DNA from: Clostridiales bacterium
Lineage (GTDB): Bacteria > Bacillota > Clostridia > Lachnospirales > Lachnospiraceae
Assembly (NCBI GenBank): GCA_019416265.1
Contig: DXXQ01000055.1
Location: forward strand, 1-57,613
Length of the DNA stretch: 57,613 nt
Reading direction: 5' to 3'
The position numbers and the translations under genes were made by a program. Positions 25,530 through 34,962 of this stretch are shown piece by piece. Positions within the stretch are counted from its first letter, which is position 1. Each line of letters opens with the position of its first letter. Under the pieces are notes generated by a model that saw only the letters and a list, made by a program, of their open reading frames with translations, did not search any database and was not told where the DNA came from.

Positions 25530-26585
25530 TTATTCTGCCTGAATCCTTTTATGGCCTGCTGCCTTCAAAAGCCGGTTCATAATAGCCTGTCCCATCCGCG
25601 GCGTGTAAAAGGCTTCGGAATAGATCACCTTCGCATCTCCTTCGTCAAACTCCCGGAGCACTTCATATAAGTGATGGGCGATCGTCTCTTCCTCCTCACG
25701 GCTGCCAATGCTCTTGATGATACAGGCTTTCGGATATCTGTCCATTGTTTCATCTGTTGCAATAATTCCGACTTTTTTCCCTTCGGCCTCCGCCTCTTTT
25801 GCAAGGGCTGTTATTTTTCGGATCACTGCCTCTGTTTCTCCTTCCACAATGGCAAGATCCGCCTTGGGCGCATAATGGCGGTATTTCATTCCCGGAGCCT
25901 TGGGACGAACGCTGTTGTCTGTGATCAGAAGCCCCTTATCCATTTTTACCTCACCCAAAAGCTCCTGAAGCATTTCCAGGGAAATATACCCGGGTCTTAA
26001 TACCACAGGAATCTCCTCTGTAAAATCCACAATGGTGGATTCCAGCCCGATTCCCACCTGACCGCCGTCGATGATCATATCAATGGCTCCGCCCAGATCC
26101 TCCTCCACATGCTGAGCAGTTGTGGGGCTTGGGCGTCCCGAGGTATTGGCGCTTGGGGCAGCCACATATCCTCCTGCTGCCAGGATCAGTTCCTGTGCGA
26201 TCCTGTCGCTGGGGAAACGCACCGCCACACTGTCAAGCCCTCCTGTTGTTTCAGGAGGCACGATTTCCGCCTTGGGAAGAATCATTGTCAGAGGTCCCGG
26301 CCAGTATTTCTCTGCCAGAAGCTTTGCCTTAGGGGGAATCTCCTTTACAATAGGCTCCAGCGCATCCATACTGGCAATATGCACAATGAGGGGATTATCC
26401 GAAGGACGGCCCTTTGCCGCATATATTTTGATAGATGCCCTGGGATCCAGCGCATTTCCTCCCAGTCCGTAGACCGTTTCTGTGGGAAATGCCACAAGAC
26501 CGCCGTTTTTCAGGATTTCCCCGCCCCGTTTTATAGCTTCCATATCCGGTTTTTCCGTTGTCATGGATACAACTTCTGCTTTCAT
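25530..26585 (-). CDS. tsaC: L-threonylcarbamoyladenylate synthase, Sua5/YwlC type
   Basis: Makes threonylcarbamoyl-AMP from threonine, bicarbonate and ATP for t6A37 of ANN-decoding tRNAs. 351 residues: the YrdC domain (about 15-205, with FPTETVYGLGGNA, AAKGRPSDNPLIVHI and APSANTSGRPSPT) plus the C-terminal Sua5 domain. Of two close ATG codons the second (26583-26585) has AGGA at proper distance, while the first overlaps it. First gene of tsaC-rpiB-comEB. Confidence 0.95.
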   Translation of the reverse strand: MKAEVVSMTTEKPDMEAIKRGGEILKNGGLVAFPTETVYGLGGNALDPRASIKIYAAKGRPSDNPLIVHIASMDALEPIVKEIPPKAKLLAEKYWPGPLTMILPKAEIVPPETTGGLDSVAVRFPSDRIAQELILAAGGYVAAPSANTSGRPSPTTAQHVEEDLGGAIDMIIDGGQVGIGLESTIVDFTEEIPVVLRPGYISLEMLQELLGEVKMDKGLLITDNSVRPKAPGMKYRHYAPKADLAIVEGETEAVIRKITALAKEAEAEGKKVGIIATDETMDRYPKACIIKSIGSREEEETIAHHLYEVLREFDEGDAKVIYSEAFYTPRMGQAIMNRLLKAAGHKRIQAE

Positions 26586-26679
26586 TTCCATCCTGCTTTC
26601 TCTTCTATAGTCTGTTCTTTCTCAATCGTTTTTATTTTACACGATTTTTCTCAATCTGTCCATTCTGCGTTAAAAGGCC

Positions 26680-28929
26680 TTAGTTTACCTTCAAAATATA
26701 GGTGGACGAGTTCTCTGACTGGAACACCTTTTCCCCTGTTTCCAGCAGCAATTCTTCGTTAAGACTGTCCCCGTATTTTTCAAATTCCTTGGAGCCTACC
26801 ACAATATAGGAAATCTCATACTTCTCGATCAGAGATCTCACCAGAGCTTCATCTGAAGAAGTATAGATACTCTGGATATCTGCACTTTTTTGATTCAGAT
26901 CTCCGGTATTGTTTCTCCACAGCCATTCGTGAACATACCAGCCGAGAACCGTGGGAAGCCCGGTCATTGCAGATACGCGCTCATATCCCGTATAACTGTC
27001 TCCGTTTGCCTCGAGGACTACAGGGGAACCTTCAATATTTTCTTTCAGCCAGCGGATCGCAGACGCATCCTGGGGAAAATCTGTTTCCAGAAAAGCGGTT
27101 GCATTCAGTCCCTGATAATCTGCCGGATTCAGCACATTTCCGAACCATGCCCGGACACTGTTGCCGAAATATCCCAATGTCCAGCAAAGAAGCGCCAGAG
27201 CGATTCCTGCCGACAGCTTGAGGATTTTTGACTTTGTCACTGCAAGGAGCCTGTAAATCCCATATCCCATAGTCATTCCGAAAAGAATATATGCCTGATA
27301 TGTCAGTTTAAACATGGTATTTGCCCTTGCATTTCCATTTTCGTAAATATCACGGACATAGACAAGCTCCGGTATCAGTACAAGCCCGATCGCGCAAAGT
27401 CCCATAATAACTGCAAAAAGATCCGGTATTTCTATTACACTCATCAATTTATAAAGACTTCTGTTTTCTTTCTCTCTGAGCTTTTCCCACAAAACAGAAC
27501 CGATAAAAAGAATCGCCAGGATTCCCGGAAGCCCCCACAAAACCATGAGCTGATAAAATCTGGAATGGTACTGAGCAATTCCGATTCCCTGAAACATGGT
27601 TTCAAATTTCAGATTAAAAGGAAGAACCACTGTATAGGCCACAAGAAGAACCTCCACAGCCTGCGATGCAGTCACAGCCAGAATGGTTTTTGCCTTTCCT
27701 TTAAACTGAATAATATTTGCAAAGAGTACAACCCCTCCTGTTACCACAAAGTAAATCACGAAATCCCAGAAGTTTGACCACTGGAACATTCCAAGAAGCA
27801 TGGCAGCAAGAAGAATGTGAGGGCAGAAAAGCTGTCTCTTCCAAAAGCTTTTGCCCGAAAACTCTTCCCCTTCCTTTCTTTGGGAAAGGACATTTTTCAT
27901 CCATGCATAAAGAATTCCCGTGATCAAAAGCACAAAAATAATATTCACAACATGAGCATGAAGATCCCCAAGCACAAAGGAATAACAGGGAAATTCATGG
28001 ATAGTCTTGTCCGGAACATCCGGATTATGTCCGATATAGCGGGTTGCATTGGGAAACCAGTATCCTGAGACTTCCTCTCCCTTCCACTTCTGGATCCACG
28101 GAAGGATCTTGCTGTAAATCACATAATGCATATTTCCCGCAACGGAAACGGCAAATCCCGCTGTAAGCCCTGAAACTGCGGGAATCCAGGATTTTTTGCC
28201 TGTAAGCGAATGCTTCAGCCTGTCGGAGGCCATCTGGAAGACAAGGGAAAACGGCATTACAAAGGCAAGTCCCGCCACAAAGGTGCGCATAAGATTATAG
28301 GTGATTTCCACCCTGCATCCGGAAAGCTTTGACAGGAAAACTGCGAAATACTGTCCTCCGTAATAATAGTTGATGGTTCCTTCCGAATACCACAGGTCTC
28401 TTGCAGGAAGCACACTGCTTCGCATCATTGCCTCCATAAATCCATAATCCATGAATTTCTCTGTTCCGTAAGCTGCAGGACGGAACCCCGCAAGATAAGT
28501 CCACAAAAGGAAGAAGACAAAAAACAGCACTTCCTCCCAGAATATCAGACTCCCATGGTCAAAGGGCATACATTCAAAGTCCTTTTTTTCCTGATGCCTG
28601 TGAAGCGCCAGACCTCCCCCAGCGCACACAAGGGTCACAACGCCCACGCAGGTCACTGTCGTAAACGGCAAAAGCTTCACAGCAACCAGAAACCATGTAA
28701 GAAATCCGGTAAGCGCAATGGCAAGTACCTTGGAAAAGATCCAGCCCTTGTCTGAAAAGCCTCGAAACAGCCATCCTGTCAGGGGCATTGTCATCAGTCC
28801 CATCACAAACGCCAGAAGCCACCAGGTCCAAAATGCCCACACATCACTTTTCAGCAGAAACGCCGACAGAGCCAGAAGAGCTGCTGTCAGCAGTATTTCC
28901 GGTATTACTTTCTTTATCCGTTGTTTCAT
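26680..28929 (-). CDS. DUF2298 / YYY-motif polytopic membrane protein
   Basis: 749 residues, many membrane helices, of the DUF2298 family (YYY membrane proteins known from Chloroflexi and archaea). The signature NYYYGGQYFAVFLSKLSG lies near residue 190; other conserved pieces are PCYSFVLGDLHAHVVN and the C-terminal GLPTVLGWYVHEWLWR and ISYIVVGSKEFEKYG. The family is suspected to include GT-C-like glycosyltransferases, but its function is unproven. The ATG at 28927-28929 lies inside the upstream gene (86-bp overlap). Its C-terminal soluble region resembles that of the upstream protein, pointing to tandem diverged relatives. Confidence 0.82.
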   Translation of the reverse strand: MKQRIKKVIPEILLTAALLALSAFLLKSDVWAFWTWWLLAFVMGLMTMPLTGWLFRGFSDKGWIFSKVLAIALTGFLTWFLVAVKLLPFTTVTCVGVVTLVCAGGGLALHRHQEKKDFECMPFDHGSLIFWEEVLFFVFFLLWTYLAGFRPAAYGTEKFMDYGFMEAMMRSSVLPARDLWYSEGTINYYYGGQYFAVFLSKLSGCRVEITYNLMRTFVAGLAFVMPFSLVFQMASDRLKHSLTGKKSWIPAVSGLTAGFAVSVAGNMHYVIYSKILPWIQKWKGEEVSGYWFPNATRYIGHNPDVPDKTIHEFPCYSFVLGDLHAHVVNIIFVLLITGILYAWMKNVLSQRKEGEEFSGKSFWKRQLFCPHILLAAMLLGMFQWSNFWDFVIYFVVTGGVVLFANIIQFKGKAKTILAVTASQAVEVLLVAYTVVLPFNLKFETMFQGIGIAQYHSRFYQLMVLWGLPGILAILFIGSVLWEKLREKENRSLYKLMSVIEIPDLFAVIMGLCAIGLVLIPELVYVRDIYENGNARANTMFKLTYQAYILFGMTMGYGIYRLLAVTKSKILKLSAGIALALLCWTLGYFGNSVRAWFGNVLNPADYQGLNATAFLETDFPQDASAIRWLKENIEGSPVVLEANGDSYTGYERVSAMTGLPTVLGWYVHEWLWRNNTGDLNQKSADIQSIYTSSDEALVRSLIEKYEISYIVVGSKEFEKYGDSLNEELLLETGEKVFQSENSSTYILKVN

Positions 28930-30904
28930 AAATTCTGATTCTCCTATCCTCCGATTCAAACACCTCCGGGTATACGCTTCGGATCACATCCTCCCTGCAT
29001 TCCCTTTGTTCGAACTCCATTCCTTCCTCAAAAAGAATGTATGTGATACGTTCTTTTTCCACAGTTTCCTTCAGTTCTTCCCTGTCCGCTGTGGTATAAA
29101 TAGTTACTGCCTGAGCCGCCCGGTAATTGGTATCATATCCTGCCGACCAGGCATAATAAGGCCATCCGCAGTACATCATAACTCCGGACATGGTAACCTC
29201 ATTCATACTATATTGGGGGGTGAGCAGCAGATCGTTCTTCCCCAGGTTCTCCGACAGCCAGTCGGTAACCCCACTTTCTGCCTTCACGCTCACCCTCCGT
29301 CCGGGGCCATTTCCCCTCAAGATGATGGCAAAGTCATAAATTCCCGTCACAGTAAGGCAAAGGGAAAGAATCACAGCCGTGATCTTCCCTCCAGTTCCTC
29401 TCCGAAACAGCCTGCACAGTGCATCTGCCCAGAATATGGCGAGAAATGCATAAGAAATCATAATATATTTATGATTCACATTAATATCCGGTGTCAGAGA
29501 AACGGTAAATGCGAAAATTGCCGGGAACAGAAAGCTAAAAAGGATCACTCTTCCTTTCCTGTCACAAAATATCGCAAGCACACCCAGTCCCAGAAAAAAG
29601 ACACCGCTCATTAAAAACAGATATACGATCACTCCCCACAGAGTTTTTTCCTCTGCAAGGAAACCAAACTGCAGTTTCGGGCTCATCGCCTGTCCACTGA
29701 TAAAGATGCGGGACTGCAGCAGCGAAAAAAACACCGCAGCAGCGGCAGTCACTGCATAATCAAGCTTCCCGTCTGAAAAAATCCCAAAGCCCATAAGGAT
29801 CAGAAGTCCCCCGATCAGGGCAGCTCCGTTCCAAAAAGCCAGCAGTCCCAGAAACATTCCCAGAAGAAGGGCTGTTTCCAGATTTCTGCTCTTCCAGGCA
29901 GTCCGGGAAAACAGTCTGCCTTTCAGCCAGACAAGTCCTCTTTCTTCATGGGCAAGGCCTGCTTCCAGCCAGTCCATATAAATCCAGACTGCCGCTGAAA
30001 TCACAAGAAGGCCAAAGGCCAGATGCCTTTGGTTGAGATACACATTAAAATTCCAAAGCCCCCAGTTTTCATTGAGGGTATATCCGATAAACGACGTATT
30101 TTCAGCAAGGGCCTCCAGCAGATCTCCGCTTTTTATATGCTCCAGAACGTATGCAAAAAATGCAGTTCCGCTTCTGAAAAAGAACAAAATTCCCGTGAGA
30201 ACTCCACAGGATGTTTTCCCGGTAATGCGCACTGCAAGCAGATACAGAAGCATGAGGAACCCCATCAGGGAGAGAATACTCGGCACATTATACGCCCAGT
30301 CCAGAGGAAGCCCCAGATATTCCAGATTTCCGCAGAGAAACTGAAACATAAAGTGATACTTCACATCTTCCCCTCCAAAGTGGGGATACTGAGTCGGGAA
30401 ATTATTCCCCCGGGAAAATGAGCGCATCATAGCCGTATGGGGCGCATAATCTCCGTAAACCGTAAAGCCGGAATAAATTCTTCCTCCATGAATGTAAAAT
30501 ACATAAAACATCATATAGGTAACACAGGCAAAAAGAATCCCGAAATAAATCAGTTCCTTCTTAAAGGCCCTTCTGTCTGTGACCATTTGCGTAAGCCCGT
30601 ATGTATCCGCAGCCCTTTTCCTGCGTCCGGCTCCCAGATACAGAACCGCTGCAGCGCCGGTGAGAACCCCTGCAAGATTCCCGTAAAAAAGAGGATTCTC
30701 CGTTCCTGCACAGACACTGACAAGCCAGGAAACTGCATAAACCATCCAGGTAAGCAGCAGTATTCCTATACCCCAGGATACAGGCGCCAGAAACCAGATC
30801 TGATTCGCCCCCTCTGCCTGCCGCTTTTTTGCAGGAAGCAGAAGCCCTGTCACTATTTCATATCCAAGTATTCCTGAAAAAATCAGGTATAACATTCCCA
30901 ACAT
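28844..30904 (-). CDS. Large polytopic membrane protein related to DUF2298 neighbours
   Basis: 686 residues, about 14 hydrophobic segments then a soluble C-terminal region (from about residue 565). It shows GWPYYAWSAGYDTNYRAAQA and RITYILFEEGMEFE, which match in layout the GWYVHEWLWR and ISYIVVGSKEFE segments of the next protein. The YYY signature itself is absent; GDYAPHTAMMRSFSRG and KYHFMFQF take that place. A GT-C-type lipid-linked sugar transferase or polymer exporter is possible, but the function is unknown. The ATG at 30902-30904 has AGG-AAAAAAT spacing. Its 3' end overlaps the next gene. No terminator separates it from cwlD upstream. Confidence 0.78.
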   Translation of the reverse strand: MLGMLYLIFSGILGYEIVTGLLLPAKKRQAEGANQIWFLAPVSWGIGILLLTWMVYAVSWLVSVCAGTENPLFYGNLAGVLTGAAAVLYLGAGRRKRAADTYGLTQMVTDRRAFKKELIYFGILFACVTYMMFYVFYIHGGRIYSGFTVYGDYAPHTAMMRSFSRGNNFPTQYPHFGGEDVKYHFMFQFLCGNLEYLGLPLDWAYNVPSILSLMGFLMLLYLLAVRITGKTSCGVLTGILFFFRSGTAFFAYVLEHIKSGDLLEALAENTSFIGYTLNENWGLWNFNVYLNQRHLAFGLLVISAAVWIYMDWLEAGLAHEERGLVWLKGRLFSRTAWKSRNLETALLLGMFLGLLAFWNGAALIGGLLILMGFGIFSDGKLDYAVTAAAAVFFSLLQSRIFISGQAMSPKLQFGFLAEEKTLWGVIVYLFLMSGVFFLGLGVLAIFCDRKGRVILFSFLFPAIFAFTVSLTPDINVNHKYIMISYAFLAIFWADALCRLFRRGTGGKITAVILSLCLTVTGIYDFAIILRGNGPGRRVSVKAESGVTDWLSENLGKNDLLLTPQYSMNEVTMSGVMMYCGWPYYAWSAGYDTNYRAAQAVTIYTTADREELKETVEKERITYILFEEGMEFEQRECREDVIRSVYPEVFESEDRRIRIYETTDKESNTGNTADSSSSGSVGVSAEK

Positions 30905-30986
30905 ATTTTTTCCTACCTTCTCTTCGTTCAGTATACCAAAAGAGGCCGCTCTTTAAAAGCCCCATCAGTGAACTACTTATTTTTTT

Positions 30987-31676
30987 CTATACCCCTGCCT
31001 TTTCCATATATTCGCAGATTCCTTCCGTGACAGCCTGCGCAGCCATCCGCTGGTATTCCTCTGTCTGAAGCTTCTCCGCCTCCTCCGCATTCGTGAGAAA
31101 ACCGCACTCTACGATCACCAGCACTCCCGGACTCCTTTTCAGGAGGTAGTAGCTTGTATTCCCCTTTGCCAGACGGGGCCTTTCCACCTGAAGTCCCTGA
31201 TTCAGCTTCTCCTGAATCGTCTCCGCCAGAATTTTTCCCTGTGCCGAGGCTTCATAATAAAAAACCTGCGGTCCCTTCACCGAAGGATCCTGATAGCTGT
31301 TCTGGTGGATACTCACAGAAACTACCGGAGACTTTTCTCTGATCAGGGAAATCCTCCTCTGCATATCCTGCGCCTTCTTATTGGAGCTTTCCTCGTCGTA
31401 AAGCCCTTCATCCTTGGTTCTCGTCATCACCACCTGATAGCCTTTTTCCTCCAGTTCCTCTCTCACCATCTTCGCAATAATGAGATTGATCCCTTTTTCT
31501 TCCAGATTTCCGACGCCTACCATCCCCGGATCCATTCCTCCGTGCCCTGCATCCACAAGAATCAGTTTTTCATCTGTATGGATTTCTCCGGAGGCAACAG
31601 CAGCCTCTCTGGAAAGAAAATAGAAGCTGACAAGAAGAAGGCAGGCCATGACCAGTTCCATAATATGTTTTTTCAA
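30987..31676 (-). CDS. cwlD: N-acetylmuramoyl-L-alanine amidase CwlD
   Basis: Zinc amidase that trims stem peptides so muramic-delta-lactam can form in the spore cortex. 229 residues: N-terminal membrane helix (about 6-22), then the Amidase_3 domain with zinc ligands in DAGHGG, NLEEKGINL and SIHQNS, and the catalytic Glu in VECGFLTN. The start is probably TTG at 31674-31676, since AGGGGG lies 9 nt upstream; the ATG five codons later has no site. The ribosome-binding site is embedded in a terminator-like hairpin. Confidence 0.92.
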   Translation of the reverse strand: MKKHIMELVMACLLLVSFYFLSREAAVASGEIHTDEKLILVDAGHGGMDPGMVGVGNLEEKGINLIIAKMVREELEEKGYQVVMTRTKDEGLYDEESSNKKAQDMQRRISLIREKSPVVSVSIHQNSYQDPSVKGPQVFYYEASAQGKILAETIQEKLNQGLQVERPRLAKGNTSYYLLKRSPGVLVIVECGFLTNAEEAEKLQTEEYQRMAAQAVTEGICEYMEKAGV

Positions 31677-31678
31677 AT

Positions 31679-31730
31679 AAAAACACCCCCTGGCATATTC
31701 AGTTAAATATATGTCCACGGGGGTGCTTTT
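31679..31730 (-). promoter_or_regulatory. Hairpin with U-tract covering the cwlD ribosome-binding site
   Basis: On the minus strand CACCCCC-TGG pairs with CCA-GGGGGTG (one bulge) and is followed by TTTTT (31683-31679), 3 nt before the start codon. It looks like the terminator of the upstream GH18 gene, yet its 3' arm is the cwlD ribosome-binding site, so folding would also block translation. A second hairpin CTCTGCAAAAA/TTTTTGCAGAG (about 31790-31814) lies closer to the GH18 stop. Confidence 0.65.
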
Positions 31731-31821
31731 AGCATCAAATACTGTCTTCTTTTTCAGGAACGCTTAGACATTCCTGCTGCAAAACGGACTCTGCAAAAAC
31801 TTTTTTGCAGAGCATTTCCGA

Positions 31822-33471
31822 TTATTTCAGATTATCACTGATCACCTGCCAGATGCTGCTGTTCTCGAAACCGAGCTTCCATGCTGCCACGCCTGCAAGG
31901 TCATACTTTTTGACAAGCTGAACCTTGGCTGCCAGGGATTCTCCGTCCTCCAGCCAGATTTCATAAGACGCTCCGTCCTTTTCATAAGAACCATAATTCT
32001 GTCCTGTTGTCTTGTCCCAGTAGGTTTCCGCCTGATTCTCTGCAATGGCATTCTGTGCAGTATCCATACCGATCGCCTCACTGGAAAGTGTGCCTGCTGC
32101 CACTTTCCACAGCCTTGTATAGAAGGGGACTGCATTGATCACTCTCTGAGGAGGAACTTCCTCAAGAGTATCCTGGATTCCTTTTTCCACCCACGGAAGG
32201 GATGCTACGGAACCTGCAGTTTCGGAACCAACGTAATGCTCGTCATAGCCCATGATGATCACATAGTCTACCACCCGTCCCTGCTCCGCACGGTCATAAT
32301 GGCTGGTGAAGTCCTCCGGTACCGGATTATCCACGGAAAGTACAAGATTATTCTTATGACATTCAACAGACATTTCTCTGAGGAACTGCAGGAAATGGAT
32401 TCCCACATCCTCGCTTAAATATTCAAAGTCAATGTTGATACCGTCAAGCCCTGCTGCAAGCGCCGCCTGGATCAGGTTATTTACCAGATTCTGCCTTGAG
32501 CTTGTTCTGGACAGTGTTTCCATGGTACTGATATTCTCGCTGAAATTATCCACAAGTCCCCATACCTTCAGCCCCATCTCATGAGCCTGGGCAACATAAT
32601 CCGGACTTGCAATATTCATAATACTTCCATCGTTGGAGGTAATGGAAAACCATGTGGGGGAGATTACGTTTACTCCTGTCATATTGGCAGTTGCTTCTCC
32701 CAGGTAGGCATTGGCCTCCATTGTGGTTACCTGATGCCATACCATGTTCACAGGCTCATCCATGGTAAGATAGGTATATTCCTCTCTCTCAAAATCTCTG
32801 TCAAAGCTGGTTGTGGAAGGTTCCCCTACGCGTTTCTTCTCCACATAGCCGATATAGCCATCCGGAGACGCTACCTGCACCCAGTTCTCCAGTTCTTCCA
32901 TCAGCCGCAGAACCGTTCCCTTCTGAACCTTGGCAAGAACCTCAGACTTGATTCCTCCCCTGTAACGCAGGTATGTATCCTTTTTTACAGTTACAGTGTT
33001 TACGTCACTGAAATCATACTGGATCGCAATGCGGTTAGGTTCTGTATATACATAAGCATCCACATCTGTATACTGGCGGATATAGGAAAGATTCAGGTAA
33101 ACCCTGTCATTCTTTAACCACACAGCTCCGCCGCCTTCCGTCATGGCCGGCTCTTCTGTCAGCTGGGACGGAGTGGCATATAACACCCTCTGTCCTTCGC
33201 TGTCCCAGTAAAATCTCTGGTTCAGGTACTGATTTACAAGAGAAATGGGAATGTAGAAATCCTCTCCGGAAACCAGACCTTTCTCTTCCATTTTTTCTGT
33301 TCCCAGCACAATTGCTGCTTCCTCTTCCGCCGGCTGTCCGTAGTATTCATTTAAATCCATCTGCTTCTTCGTGGGAAGGTATCTGCTGATCAGATGGGCT
33401 CCTCCGCCGATTACGACAAGAACCAGAATCAGTGCACAGACAACCACGACCGGCATATGTTTTTTATTCAT
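31822..33471 (-). CDS. GH18-family glycosidase with SH3-like domain (cortex-lytic/chitinase-like)
   Basis: 549 residues: N-terminal membrane anchor (about 7-27), a copper-amine-oxidase/stalk-like N-region (about 35-150), a bacterial SH3-like domain (about 155-220, TVTVKKDTYLRYRGG and WVQVASPDGYIGYV) and a C-terminal GH18 barrel. The catalytic DxxDxDxE is seen in LDGINIDFEYL, with IMGYDEHY further on. Related proteins (YaaH/SleL, YdhD) act on peptidoglycan or cortex N-acetylglucosamine links. The ATG at 33469-33471 has AAAGGAAG 7 nt upstream. The next gene is cwlD, another peptidoglycan enzyme. Confidence 0.88.
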   Translation of the reverse strand: MNKKHMPVVVVCALILVLVVIGGGAHLISRYLPTKKQMDLNEYYGQPAEEEAAIVLGTEKMEEKGLVSGEDFYIPISLVNQYLNQRFYWDSEGQRVLYATPSQLTEEPAMTEGGGAVWLKNDRVYLNLSYIRQYTDVDAYVYTEPNRIAIQYDFSDVNTVTVKKDTYLRYRGGIKSEVLAKVQKGTVLRLMEELENWVQVASPDGYIGYVEKKRVGEPSTTSFDRDFEREEYTYLTMDEPVNMVWHQVTTMEANAYLGEATANMTGVNVISPTWFSITSNDGSIMNIASPDYVAQAHEMGLKVWGLVDNFSENISTMETLSRTSSRQNLVNNLIQAALAAGLDGINIDFEYLSEDVGIHFLQFLREMSVECHKNNLVLSVDNPVPEDFTSHYDRAEQGRVVDYVIIMGYDEHYVGSETAGSVASLPWVEKGIQDTLEEVPPQRVINAVPFYTRLWKVAAGTLSSEAIGMDTAQNAIAENQAETYWDKTTGQNYGSYEKDGASYEIWLEDGESLAAKVQLVKKYDLAGVAAWKLGFENSSIWQVISDNLK

Positions 33472-34086
33472 GCTTTTCTTCCTTTCGGTAAAATCTCATT
33501 TCTATCCGGGAGAGCATCTTCGCCGTCCCATAAAACTGAATCTCTTTCAGTATAACATACTTTTGGCAGATTGCACCTATAAAATATTCTGTTTATAAAA
33601 TTTTTATAAGGCTGCCCGGGGCATTATGGGTTACAGGAGCCATTAACAGGAATTCCGGGCAGCCTTTTCTCTTATGACTGCGTCTTTTCAGACTTTTCGT
33701 GATATATTCCGTTCTCTTCCATTTCGTCAGAAGCAACGATATGTCGGTATCCATCCTCCTTTCATTAAAAAATAGTTTCAGAAAACACCCATAGGTTGAA
33801 GAAAAAATATGTATGCTCTGCAGTTTCTTTATCTTAGGGAAAGGTGATGTACATTGCACGGCAGGAACGCCGCATGACTGATGCAATGACATAATAAGGA
33901 TCCATTGAGTTGAGTTGATATTTTAACTGTTTGTTTGCCGGGTTTCATACTTAAAATCTGCAGGCAGCTTTCTTTTTTCTGTCTCTATTATACTTCTTCT
34001 TACCGATCATGCAAGGGTTTTCAGCAATTTGATAAAAATTTACGATTTTATTTCCAAATATTTTATAATTAGGCAAATTGATTTCC
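33472..34086. other. Large intergenic region with an unexplained 12-bp hairpin
   Basis: About 615 bp without a convincing gene. It holds the GH18 upstream region (extended -10 TGTTATACT on the minus strand; ACTGAA/TTCAGT dyad at 33535-33551). A perfect 12-bp inverted repeat AAGGCTGCCCGG/CCGGGCAGCCTT (33608-33619, 33655-33666) follows, with TTTTCTCTT after it on the plus strand. A minus-strand AAAGGAGG directly abuts an ATG (no spacing) near 33755. A minus-strand frame at 33593-33892 runs through the hairpin and lacks a usable start. A small RNA ending at the hairpin is possible. Confidence 0.35.
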
Positions 34087-34116
34087 TTTACATCTTACAC
34101 ACTTGTGTTATATAAT
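34087..34116 (+). promoter_or_regulatory. Promoter of mecA
   Basis: TTTACA (34087-34092) and TATAAT (34111-34116) with an 18-bp spacer that contains the small dyad ACACTTGTGT, 50 bp before the start codon. Confidence 0.7.
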
Positions 34117-34165
34117 ATAGAATAACAATAACCTTTTTTAATGATGATTAACAGGATGTGATAAT

Positions 34166-34900
34166 ATGAAAATAGAGAAAATAAATGAAAACCAGATTCG
34201 CTGTACTTTAACAAAAGAGGACCTGGAAAGTCACCAGATCCGGATCAGCGAGCTTGCCTACGGCACAGAGAAAGCGAAGAAGCTTTTTCGCGATATGATG
34301 GAGCAGGCTGCTCTGCAGTTCGGTTTTGAGGCGGACAATATTCCGCTGATGATCGAGGCTATCCCTGTAAGCGCCGAGAGCATCATCCTCATTGTCACCA
34401 AGGTAGAGGATCCAGAAGAGCTGGATACCCGCTTCTCCAAATTCGCTCCGTTCCACGGCGGCGACACAGCCGACACCCTGCAGTTTGACGGTGCAGATAA
34501 CATTATCGATCTTTTCCAGAAGCTCTGCGAAGCAAAGCTCCAGAGCCTCCCGAAAAAGAAACAGGAGAAGGAAGCCTCCCCTGAGAAGAAGGAAACGGCA
34601 GACACTCCTGATGTAGATCTTGTCCGTCTCTTTGAATTTGATTCCCTGGATGATGTCATTGCTGCAGCTCACGGGCTGAACGGCTATTTCACAGGAGATA
34701 ATATTCTTTACAAATATCAGGGCAGTTATAAACTTGTCCTTCGCAAATCCGGCTCCACACCGGAGGAGTTCAATAAAGTCTGCAACATTCTTTCCGAATA
34801 CGGCTCAGGCAAGGGCTTCACAGCTTCTGCAGAGGCCTATCTGAAAGAGCATGGAGAAGTGATCTCTCCAAACGCTCTGCAGACTCTTGCACAGATCTGA
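34166..34900 (+). CDS. mecA: Adaptor protein MecA
   Basis: Adaptor that brings substrates to the ClpC AAA+ unfoldase for ClpP degradation. 244 residues: N-terminal substrate-binding part (MKIEKINENQIRCTLTKEDL), an acidic/lysine-rich linker around residues 130-152, and the C-terminal ClpC-binding domain (FEFDSLDDVIAAAHGL; LVLRKSGSTPEEFNKVCNIL). The ATG at 34166 has AGGA upstream. Monocistronic with its own promoter and terminator. Confidence 0.92.
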   Translation: MKIEKINENQIRCTLTKEDLESHQIRISELAYGTEKAKKLFRDMMEQAALQFGFEADNIPLMIEAIPVSAESIILIVTKVEDPEELDTRFSKFAPFHGGDTADTLQFDGADNIIDLFQKLCEAKLQSLPKKKQEKEASPEKKETADTPDVDLVRLFEFDSLDDVIAAAHGLNGYFTGDNILYKYQGSYKLVLRKSGSTPEEFNKVCNILSEYGSGKGFTASAEAYLKEHGEVISPNALQTLAQI

Positions 34901-34907
34901 TTGGATA

Positions 34908-34943
34908 GAAAAAGACCGCATCCCTTTCCGATGCGGTCTTTTT
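34908..34943. terminator. Bidirectional terminator of mecA and the DUF1858 gene
   Basis: 13-bp arms AAAAAGACCGCAT and ATGCGGTCTTTTT (34909-34921, 34931-34943) between the two convergent genes. Confidence 0.9.
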
Positions 34944-34962
34944 GTACTGTTATTTATAATGA

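Noticed and set aside
33593..33892. Minus-strand 99-codon frame in the large gap
   Set aside because: It reads through a perfect 12-bp hairpin; the internal ATG directly abuts AAAGGAGG with no spacing, and the predicted protein resembles nothing.
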